Source: a bacterium
GTDB taxonomy: Bacteria; Planctomycetota; J058; JAJDCP01
Direction: 5' to 3'
Length of the DNA: 27,777 nucleotides
Assembly: GCA_030428695.1 (NCBI GenBank)
Contig: JAUIEM010000085.1
Span: 1 to 27,777 of the forward strand
Shown: positions 1 through 7,317 of the stretch, piece by piece
How positions within the stretch are numbered: position 1 is the stretch's first letter
Layout of the letters: each line of letters opens with the position of its first letter
The notes under the pieces: generated by a model
The model's database searches: none
The model's input: only the letters and a program-made list of their open reading frames with translations
What the model was told of the DNA's origin: nothing
Translations under genes and position numbers: made by a program

Positions 1-2
1 TC

Positions 3-206
3 GACGAGGCTCTCCGGAGCCTGGCCGCGATCGGTCCGACGGCCGCCGGGGTGGCGCTGCCCGCGCTCATCGAGCTCCTTCGCTACAGCAGGCGACGCTA
101 CGGTCCCGCCGCCGCGGACGCCGCCGCGGCGCTCGTGCCCGCGCCGCGGCCGGCCCGGCTGGAGAAGCTGATCGAGCGGGGCCGGGAGGTCGCGGACCGG
201 CGCTGA
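3..206 (+). CDS. HEAT-repeat-like protein, C-terminal fragment
   Basis: This is the 3' end of a gene that starts before the window; about 67 residues are visible up to the TGA at 204-206. The reading begins DEALRSLAAIG and continues with VALPALIELL, giving two amphipathic helices rich in Ala and Leu, as in a HEAT or PBS-lyase-type repeat. A basic helix ending REVADRR follows. HEAT repeats form solenoid scaffolds for protein binding, and no catalytic motif is visible here. The gene runs convergently towards the RNA methyltransferase, whose stop is 50 bases away. The HEAT assignment rests on one short repeat unit, so the family is tentative, although this frame is clearly the best coding frame. 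Confidence 0.6.
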   Translation, partial: DEALRSLAAIGPTAAGVALPALIELLRYSRRRYGPAAADAAAALVPAPRPARLEKLIERGREVADRR

Positions 207-256
207 AGCTCGAGCGGCTGCTCACGCAGGCCCGCTACCGCCGCTAGCCTGGCTGA

Positions 257-1078
257 CTAGGAGCCCCGCCGCACCAGCTCGTACAGCACCACCGCCGAGG
301 CCGCCGCGACGTTGAGCGAGCCGGGCCCCGCCATCGGGATCGCGAAGCAGGCGTCGAGCCGCGCGAGGGTCGCCTCCTCCAGCCCCCGCCCCTCGGCCCC
401 GAAGACCAGGGCGCAGCGGGCGGCGTCCGGCAGCTCCCAGAGCGGCCGGGCGCCGGGGGCCGTCTCGGCGCCGAACAGGCGCAGCCCGGCGCGTTCCCGC
501 AGCTGCTCGAGGGCGAGCGGCCAGGCGACCGCGCGGGCCCAGGGCAGGCTGAGCACGTGGCCGATCGAGACGCGCACACACTGCCGGTAGTAGGGATCGG
601 CCGAGGTCGGGTCGAGGAGCAGCCCGTCGACCCCGAGCAGGGCGGCGTTGCGAAACAGCGAGCCGAGGTTGCGCGGGTCGGTGGCCCCCTCGGCGACCAG
701 CAGCCGCACCCGCGGCCGCGCGAGCACATCCGCCAGGGCCCGGTCCGGATGCAGCTCTTCCGCCGTCGGCCGCCGGCACAGCGCGAGCACCCCGCGGTGG
801 AAGCGGAAGCCGACGATGTCCCGCAAGAGCGCGTTGCTCGCGGTGTAGACGGGCACCGCGGAGGGGAGCCCGTCGACGCAGTCCTGGAGGTTCTCGAGGC
901 AGCCCTCGGCGAGCAGCACCGCGGCGATGCGCGCCGGATGCCGGCAGACCTGGCGCAGCAGCATCGCCGACTCGGCGACGAACAGCCCCTCGCGGGCGGC
1001 GTGCTTCGGGTTCTGCAGGGCCCGGAAGCCGGCGAGGCGGGGATCCTCCGGGTCGGTGATCGTCACGGGCCGCGCCAT
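257..1078 (-). CDS. SpoU/TrmH-family RNA 2'-O-methyltransferase
   Basis: A 273-residue protein of the SPOUT class, which methylates ribose 2'-OH groups in rRNA or tRNA with S-adenosylmethionine. The N-terminal part (about 20-100) resembles the SpoU substrate-binding domain (NPKHAAREGLFVAES). The three SpoU motifs are present: NLGSLFR at 137-143 with the conserved Asn and Arg, FGAEGRGL at 226-233, and IPMAGPGSLNVAAA at 247-260. These form the knotted SAM site. The ATG at 1078 overlaps the TGA of the upstream ketolase gene (ATGA), so translation is probably coupled; the frame stays open further upstream, but that region is the ketolase. The target cannot be told from sequence; RlmB-like (23S rRNA) or TsnR-like roles are both possible. 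Confidence 0.9.
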   Translation of the reverse strand: MARPVTITDPEDPRLAGFRALQNPKHAAREGLFVAESAMLLRQVCRHPARIAAVLLAEGCLENLQDCVDGLPSAVPVYTASNALLRDIVGFRFHRGVLALCRRPTAEELHPDRALADVLARPRVRLLVAEGATDPRNLGSLFRNAALLGVDGLLLDPTSADPYYRQCVRVSIGHVLSLPWARAVAWPLALEQLRERAGLRLFGAETAPGARPLWELPDAARCALVFGAEGRGLEEATLARLDACFAIPMAGPGSLNVAAASAVVLYELVRRGS

Positions 1079-1818
1079 CAGCCCGCCTCCACGTGTCTTC
1101 GCAGCCGCGGCAGCCGCCACCAGGGCACGCCGGGGAAGAGGTGGTGCTCGTGGTGGAAGCCGCCGAAGTGGAAGCAGCTGAGGAAGGAGAGCCAGACCGG
1201 CAGCCGCGTGCTGCGTGCCCTGTGCTCGTCGGCGAAGGCGGTCCCCGGCCGGTGCGGCAGCCAGGTGCCGAAGGTGAACAGCTGCAGCGCGCTCAGCCAG
1301 GCGGGCACGGCCCACAAAAGGAGCAGCTTCCAGAGCGGCACGCCGAGCAGCCACAGCCCGGTCGCGACACCGCCCATGCCGCACAGCTGCAGGGGCGAGA
1401 CGTACTGGCCGAGGAAGCGCAGCAGCCAGCGCAGGAAGCCCGGCCGCCCGGGCAGCCAGCCGTCGGGATCCTCCTCCCGCCCGGGCGACGCGTGGTGGGC
1501 GTGGTGCTTCTGACGCAGCCGGCCGTAGGGGAAGCAGGCGAACAGCAGCAGGGCGAGCTGGCCGAGGGCGTCGTTGGCGCGGGGATGGGCGGGCAGCAGG
1601 GTGCCGTGCATCGCGTCGTGGGCGGTGATGAACAGCCCGGAGTCGAGGAAGCACTGGCCGAGCACCAGCAGCGGCAGCCAGGACACGCCGTGCAGCGCGG
1701 GGACGTAGCGGCCGAGGCCGAAGCTGAGGAGCGCGGTCCAGGCGGCGAACACCAGCGCGGCGATCGCCAGCCCCGCGAAGGGCCCGGGCCGCGCCAGTGC
1801 GGGGAGACTACTCGCCAC
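1078..1818 (-). CDS. CrtW-type beta-carotene ketolase / fatty acid desaturase family membrane protein
   Basis: A 246-residue membrane di-iron enzyme. The histidine boxes are HDAMH (67-71), HHAHH (105-109) and HHEHH (222-226). FGTWLPHR at 183-190 and PWWRLP at 232-237 are features of CrtW beta-carotene 4-ketolases, which add keto groups to carotenoid rings using O2. Length matches CrtW (about 240-260). Hydrophobic stretches near 15-65, 85-100 and 150-182 fit a membrane protein. The likely start is GTG at 1818, overlapping the end of the enoyl-CoA hydratase gene by 11 bases; no ATG occurs before HDAMH. No other carotenoid gene is in the window, so a desaturase acting on another substrate is possible, but the CrtW-like motifs favour ketolase. 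Confidence 0.82.
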   Translation of the reverse strand: MASSLPALARPGPFAGLAIAALVFAAWTALLSFGLGRYVPALHGVSWLPLLVLGQCFLDSGLFITAHDAMHGTLLPAHPRANDALGQLALLLFACFPYGRLRQKHHAHHASPGREEDPDGWLPGRPGFLRWLLRFLGQYVSPLQLCGMGGVATGLWLLGVPLWKLLLLWAVPAWLSALQLFTFGTWLPHRPGTAFADEHRARSTRLPVWLSFLSCFHFGGFHHEHHLFPGVPWWRLPRLRRHVEAG

Positions 1819-2596
1819 GGAACTCCGCCGTGCGCTTCTCGACGAAGGCGGCGATGCCTTCCTTCGCGTCGCTGCTCTCGAACAGCCGCTGCTGCAGCTC
1901 GCGCTCGAGGGCGAGCCCGGCCTCGAAGCTCATCTCGGCGCCGGACTGGCAGGCCCGCTTGATGTGGCCGACCGCGAGCGAGGCTTTGGCCGGCGGCACG
2001 AAGGCGTGGGCCCGCTCGAGGCAGGTCTTGGCGAAGTCGTCGCTGGCGATCACCTCGTTGACCAGCCCGAGCTCCTTCCCTTCATCGAAGGAGAACAGCC
2101 GCCCGGAGACCATGATCTCGATCGCCCGGGACTTCCCGACCGCCCGCACCAGCCGCTGGGTGCCGCCGGTGCCGGGCAGCACCCCGAGGTTGACCTCGGG
2201 CAGGCCCATCATCCCGCCATCCTTGCGCGCCCAGCGCAGATCGCAGGCCAGCGCCACCTCGAGGCCGCCGCCGACCGCGTGGCCGTTGAGCGCGGCGATG
2301 GTCAGCTTCGGGGTCTGCTCGAGGCGGTTGAGGGTCTCGTTGGCGTGCAGGCAGAAGTTGTACTTGAAGCGCGGCGTCATCGCCTTGAGGCTGTTGAGGT
2401 TCGCCCCCGCCGAGAAGAACTTCTGGCCCCTGCCGGTCAGCAGGATGACGTGCACGGTGTCGTCGAAGCGCGCGGAGAGGATCGCCTCGTCGAGCTGCTT
2501 CATCATCGCGTGGGTGTAGGCGTTGGCGGGGGGGTCGTCGAGGCTGAGCACCGCGACCCCGTCGTCGACGGTGTAGGCGACCTTCGAGGCAGTCAT
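1808..2596 (-). CDS. Enoyl-CoA hydratase/isomerase family protein
   Basis: A 262-residue crotonase-fold protein, the usual size for the family. These enzymes hydrate or isomerise acyl-CoA thioesters, classically in beta-oxidation. The oxyanion-hole segments FSAGANL (61-67) and NGHAVGGGLEVALACD (104-119) are intact. Both hydratase glutamates appear present: E113 in GGGLE and E134 in LPEVNLG, which precedes PGTGGTQRL. This supports true hydratase activity rather than a degenerate crotonase. The ATG at 2596 is preceded by an AAGGAA ribosome site. It lies 24 bases after the aldehyde dehydrogenase stop and overlaps the ketolase start, so it is the second gene of a four-gene operon. The specific acyl-CoA substrate cannot be inferred. 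Confidence 0.92.
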   Translation of the reverse strand: MTASKVAYTVDDGVAVLSLDDPPANAYTHAMMKQLDEAILSARFDDTVHVILLTGRGQKFFSAGANLNSLKAMTPRFKYNFCLHANETLNRLEQTPKLTIAALNGHAVGGGLEVALACDLRWARKDGGMMGLPEVNLGVLPGTGGTQRLVRAVGKSRAIEIMVSGRLFSFDEGKELGLVNEVIASDDFAKTCLERAHAFVPPAKASLAVGHIKRACQSGAEMSFEAGLALERELQQRLFESSDAKEGIAAFVEKRTAEFRGE

Positions 2597-2620
2597 GGGG
2601 TTCCTTGTGATGAGGGGGGA

Positions 2621-4075
<1,455 letters not shown>

Positions 4076-4109
4076 GGAACCTCCCGCGCGCACCCCTTGA
4101 ATGCGACCT

Positions 4110-4139
4110 ATTCTACACCAAAGTGGGAGGCTCTCTCAA
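4110..4139 (-). promoter_or_regulatory. Sigma-70-type promoter of the aldehyde dehydrogenase operon
   Basis: Read on the minus strand, TTGAGA (4139-4134) and TAGAAT (4115-4110) are separated by 18 bases, close to the bacterial -35/-10 consensus. It lies 35 bases upstream of the aldehyde dehydrogenase ATG and probably drives the whole four-gene minus-strand operon. Confidence 0.7.
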
Positions 4140-4244
4140 CGACGACCGACAGCGCACTGCGGCGCTCCTTCCCGTCGCCGGATGGCCCGCTCGGGCCCTG
4201 GAGAGGACGGAAGGCAGAGCGGGCAAGAATTCCGTCCTTTTCTC

Positions 4245-4272
4245 TTGCATGCCCGGTGGGGGATGGTACTAT
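4245..4272 (+). promoter_or_regulatory. Sigma-70-type promoter of the initiator tRNA gene
   Basis: TTGCAT (4245-4250) and TACTAT (4267-4272) are separated by 16 bases. The predicted transcription start, near 4279, lies about five bases before the mature tRNA 5' end. This is the only evident promoter upstream of the tRNA and the transporter gene behind it. Confidence 0.65.
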
Positions 4273-4283
4273 GCGTCCGTCGT

Positions 4284-4357
<74 letters not shown>

Positions 4358-4360
4358 ATG

Positions 4361-4389
4361 CGCTCAGCCAACTGGCTGAGCGTTTTTCT
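4361..4389 (+). terminator. Rho-independent terminator after the initiator tRNA
   Basis: A ten-base perfect inverted repeat, CGCTCAGCCA (4361-4370) and TGGCTGAGCG (4373-4382), is followed by TTTTTCTT. It ends only about 20 bases before the ATG of the transporter gene, leaving no room for a separate promoter there. Confidence 0.9.
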
Positions 4390-4410
4390 TTGACCTGCAC
4401 CCCTTCCGCC

Positions 4411-5433
4411 ATGGACCTGACTACCGTCCTGATCTTTCTGAGCGGTTTTGCCGTCAGCGCGCTCGGCACCGTGGTCGGCTTCGGGGGCGGTGTGTTCATG
4501 GTGCCCCTGCTCGTGCTGGTCTTCGGCGTCGAGCTCGAGGTCACCGTCGCCGCGGTCGCCCCCGCTGCACCACGGTGGTCCGCCTGGGCCCGACCCACGT
4601 CGGCTTCGTCGAGCGGCGCTACGACGCCACCGCACGGCAGACGGGGGAGGACAGCTTCCAGGCCGGTTAGCCGGGACTCTGCCCAGGAGTCTCCGATGCC
4701 GAGCAGCCGTTTCGTGGTCGCCCTCGCCCTGTTCCCCGCCGCCCTGATCTCGACGATCAGCAACGCCCGCCGCGGGCACGTCGACTTTCGGCTCGGCATG
4801 CTGTTCGAGCTGCCGACGATGCTCGGCGCCTGGATCGGGGCGCATCTGACCGGCGCCCTCGACCCCGAGCTGCTCAAGCTGAGCTTCGGGCTGCTGGTCG
4901 GCCTGATCGCGGTGCGGCTGATGCGGCGGAAAGCCGGAGCGGGCAAGCCGGGCTGGGTGGTGCGGGCCAACACCCTGCGGCCGGTGATCTCCCTGACGCG
5001 GCCGACCGGCATCTACCGGATGAGCCTGTGGCTGATCATCGGCTTCGGTCTGTTTTCGGGAACCCTGGCCGGCACCTTCGGCGTCGGCGGGGGCTTCCTC
5101 AAGACGCCGATCATGGTCTTCGCCTTCGGGCTGCCCGCCCAGCTCGCGGTCGGCACCTCGCTGTTCATGATCACGATCACGACCCTGACCGCGAGCATCA
5201 GCCACTACTCCCTCGGCCACCTGCGCGGGGACACGGCCTTCCTGGTGCTGCCCTTCATCGCCGGCGCGGTCGTCGGCAACATGCTCAAGCGCGCCCTGCC
5301 CGAGGCCCGCTTGATGCGCTACATCGCGATCGCCCTGCTCAGCGCCGGGCTGGCGATGGTGATCGCGGGCGGTGTCAACCTGCTCGGTCTCAAGGGAGGC
5401 CTCACCCTCCCGGGCCTCGGAGGAACGGAGTGA
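4411..5433 (+). CDS. TauE/SafE-family membrane transporter with an in-frame 54-residue insert
   Basis: A 340-residue inner-membrane protein of the TauE/SafE (sulfite/organosulfonate exporter-like) family. The duplicated family signature is visible: VVGFGGGVFMVPLLVL in the N-terminal half and GTFGVGGGFLKTPIMV in the C-terminal half, with about eight hydrophobic segments. Residues about 50-103 are foreign to the fold: a polar Ser/Arg/Pro-rich stretch sits where the second membrane segment should continue. Deleting 162 bases between two GGTCGCC copies (4554-4560 and 4716-4722) restores a normal family sequence (VAAVALALFPAALIS). The ATG at 4411 has no clear ribosome site; a TTG at 4390 would overlap the tRNA terminator. 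Expression may depend on tRNA read-through. The cargo is unknown, and the insert could impair function. Confidence 0.8.
   Translation: MDLTTVLIFLSGFAVSALGTVVGFGGGVFMVPLLVLVFGVELEVTVAAVAPAAPRWSAWARPTSASSSGATTPPHGRRGRTASRPVSRDSAQESPMPSSRFVVALALFPAALISTISNARRGHVDFRLGMLFELPTMLGAWIGAHLTGALDPELLKLSFGLLVGLIAVRLMRRKAGAGKPGWVVRANTLRPVISLTRPTGIYRMSLWLIIGFGLFSGTLAGTFGVGGGFLKTPIMVFAFGLPAQLAVGTSLFMITITTLTASISHYSLGHLRGDTAFLVLPFIAGAVVGNMLKRALPEARLMRYIAIALLSAGLAMVIAGGVNLLGLKGGLTLPGLGGTE
4561..4722 (+). other. 162-base insert inside the TauE/SafE gene
   Basis: The segment is flanked by near-direct repeats, GGTCGCCCCCGC at its left edge (4554) and GGTCGCCCTCGC at its right edge (4716). In a different frame (4575-4670) it reads as 31 ordinary-looking residues, VVRLGPTHVGFVERRYDATA onward, ending at a TAG. 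A small hairpin follows (GGGACTC 4673-4679 with GAGTCTC 4687-4693). It resembles the 3' end of another gene plus its trailing hairpin. Because 162 is divisible by three and the host frame has no stop, the transporter frame stays open. Exact borders are uncertain within the repeat. Confidence 0.55.
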
Positions 5434-6437
5434 TGCACGATCCGGAAGCCGCCTCGGCGCCCGACTCGGGGCTGTTCGGACTCGACACCCGGCCGGAGGA
5501 GGCCGGCTGCGTCGTCATTCCGGTCGGCTTCGACGCGACGACCTCCTACCGGGACGGCACCCGCCGCGGTCCGGAGGCGATCCTGCGCGCCAGTCGCCAG
5601 CTCGACCTGTTCTCCCTGGCCCACGGGCGCCCCTACGAGGCCGGCATCGCGATGCTCGCGACCGACCCCCGGGTGACGACCTGGAACGCCCGGGCGCGGC
5701 GCTGGGCGCGGCCGGTGATCGAGGCCGGCGGCGGCGACCCGGGCAGCCAGGCGGTGCGCCAGGTCACCGCCATCCAGGAGCAGCTGCGCGACTGGCTGCG
5801 CGAGCGTTGCAGCCGGGGGATCGGCAAGGGCCAGGTGGTCGGCGTGGTCGGCGGCGAGCACTCGATCTCGCTCGGGGCGATCGCCGCCCACGCCGAGCGC
5901 TGGCCGGGGCTCGGCATCCTGCACGTCGACGCCCATCACGACCTGCGGGTCGCCTTCGAGGGGCTGAAGTATTCGCACGCCTCGATCATGGACAACGTGC
6001 TCGACGAGGTCCCCGGGGTCGCCCGGCTGGTGTCGGTCGGCATCCGCGACTTCTCCGAGAAGGAGCACGACCGCGCCCGCGAGGACGAACGCGTCACGAC
6101 CTTCTACCAGGAGCAGCTCGACGCGGCGGCCTTCGGCGGGCGCTCCTGGGCCGAGCAGTGCGCCGCGATCGTCGAGGGCCTGCCCGAGCACGTCTACGTC
6201 TCCTTCGACATCGACGGCCTCGACCCCGCCCTGTGCCCGTCGACCGGCACCCCGGTGCCCGGCGGCCTCGGCTTCGCGCAGGCGGTGTTCCTGCTGCGGG
6301 CGGCCTGTTCCTCCGGTCGGCGGCTGGTCGGCTTCGACCTGGTCGAGGTCGCCCCGGGTCGCGACGACTGGGACGGCAACGTCGGCGCCCGGCTGCTCTA
6401 CGAGCTGATCGCCCTGGCCCTGGCGGGACGGCCGTGA
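5433..6437 (+). CDS. Ureohydrolase family protein (agmatinase/arginase/formimidoylglutamase-like)
   Basis: A 334-residue binuclear-manganese hydrolase of the arginase superfamily, which cleaves guanidino or formimino groups. Metal-ligand motifs are intact: GGEHS with His143, DAHHD with Asp166, His168 and Asp170, and SFDIDGLDP with Asp259 and Asp261. VEVAP at 304-308 matches the conserved late glutamate region. The ATG at 5433 overlaps the transporter stop (TGATG) and is preceded by GGAGGAACGGAG, so the two are translationally coupled. The family cannot be split reliably by eye; the N-terminal DGTRRGPEAI segment suits agmatinase-like members. Residues 83-130, between the N-terminal segment and GGEHS, hold a helical stretch. 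Coupling to an exporter-like transporter may mean they share a metabolite. Confidence 0.88.
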   Translation: MHDPEAASAPDSGLFGLDTRPEEAGCVVIPVGFDATTSYRDGTRRGPEAILRASRQLDLFSLAHGRPYEAGIAMLATDPRVTTWNARARRWARPVIEAGGGDPGSQAVRQVTAIQEQLRDWLRERCSRGIGKGQVVGVVGGEHSISLGAIAAHAERWPGLGILHVDAHHDLRVAFEGLKYSHASIMDNVLDEVPGVARLVSVGIRDFSEKEHDRAREDERVTTFYQEQLDAAAFGGRSWAEQCAAIVEGLPEHVYVSFDIDGLDPALCPSTGTPVPGGLGFAQAVFLLRAACSSGRRLVGFDLVEVAPGRDDWDGNVGARLLYELIALALAGRP

Positions 6438-7216
6438 GGCCGCCGCGCGCGCTCCTCTGCGGGCTGCTGGCGGGCCTCGGCGGCTGCCTGCTGGCGGGGC
6501 TGGTCGCCGCGCTGCTGCCCGCCTTCGCCCTCGACGGAGGCGCGGCGCGCGCCGCGCTGTTCCTCAGCGACCTCGGCGGCCAGACGGGCACGCCGCTGGT
6601 GATGCTGGTCTGTTGCGCCGCGCTCGCGGCGGGCGGGAAGGATACGCGGCGGCTGCGGTGCGGCGTGTTCGCCCTGTGCTTCATCGGCGCGGCCTTCCTC
6701 GTCCAGGCGCTGCTCAACGAGCACCTGATCAAGGAGCAGCTCGCCGTGCCGCGGCCTTCGGTCCGCAGCCTGCACGAGGCGGGGGTGATCCCGGACGTCG
6801 AGGCCTTCTACCGCGACAGCAAGCCGGTCCGTCGGGCGGCGCTGTGGCTGGCGCTCGACGGCGGACGGGCCGCGATCCCGGGCCTGCCGATGGCGCCGGA
6901 GATCAGGGCCCACTGGGTGCACGAGGCGGGCTTCTCCTTCCCGAGCGGCCACAGCGTCAACGTCTTCGCCCTCGCCGCCTGCTTCATCGGCTGGGGCCTG
7001 GTGCGGCTGCGGAAGGGCCGGGCCTGGCTGCTGCTGGTGTTGCTGTTCGCCTGCGCGACGGCGGTCTCCCGCACCGTGCTCGGCGTCCACAGCGTCGCGG
7101 ACATCACGGTCGGCGGGGCCCTCGGCAGCCTGAGCGGCACGCTGATGGCGGGCGCGCTGATGTGGCTCGGAGGGGAGTGGAAGCCGGCCGCGCGCGGCCG
7201 CCGAGAAGGGGGCTGA
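6434..7216 (+). CDS. PAP2-family membrane phosphatase
   Basis: A 260-residue membrane protein with the full acid-phosphatase signature of the PAP2 superfamily: KEQLAVPRP (100-108), FPSGHS with His173, and SRTVLGVHSVAD with His219 and Asp223. Such enzymes dephosphorylate lipid phosphates such as undecaprenyl pyrophosphate or phosphatidylglycerophosphate, with the site facing the periplasm. Hydrophobic helices occupy about 6-31, 52-66, 77-96, 172-190, 197-212 and 225-245. The GTG start at 6434 overlaps the ureohydrolase TGA by four bases (GTGA), so it is the third coupled gene. About 50 residues between the first two motifs (109-168) form a longer loop than in short PAP2 proteins. The substrate is not determined. 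Confidence 0.88.
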   Translation: MRPPRALLCGLLAGLGGCLLAGLVAALLPAFALDGGAARAALFLSDLGGQTGTPLVMLVCCAALAAGGKDTRRLRCGVFALCFIGAAFLVQALLNEHLIKEQLAVPRPSVRSLHEAGVIPDVEAFYRDSKPVRRAALWLALDGGRAAIPGLPMAPEIRAHWVHEAGFSFPSGHSVNVFALAACFIGWGLVRLRKGRAWLLLVLLFACATAVSRTVLGVHSVADITVGGALGSLSGTLMAGALMWLGGEWKPAARGRREGG

Positions 7217-7243
7217 GGCGAGGCGGGAAGCCGCGTGCGCCGC

Positions 7244-7272
7244 TTGATGTGGGGAGCGGACTGTGGTACACA
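7244..7272 (+). promoter_or_regulatory. Probable promoter of the DPF-lipoprotein operon
   Basis: TTGATG (7244-7249) and TACACA (7267-7272) are 17 bases apart. The predicted start near 7279 would give a leader of about 40 bases before the TTG codon at 7318. It lies directly after the PAP2 stop and would make 7318-15052 a separate transcription unit. Confidence 0.55.
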
Positions 7273-7317
7273 TCCCTACAGCAGGGTAGGTCTTCTAACA
7301 TACGAGGCGGGTGGGTT

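Noticed and set aside
207..256. Possible frameshifted continuation of the HEAT-like gene to a TAG at 245-247
   Set aside because: The first frame ends naturally at the TGA at 204-206; only about 14 codons would be added and there is no homology to support it.
4076..4093. GTG at 4093 as an alternative start of the aldehyde dehydrogenase
   Set aside because: The ATG at 4075 has a well-spaced GGGAGG and gives the usual family N-terminus.
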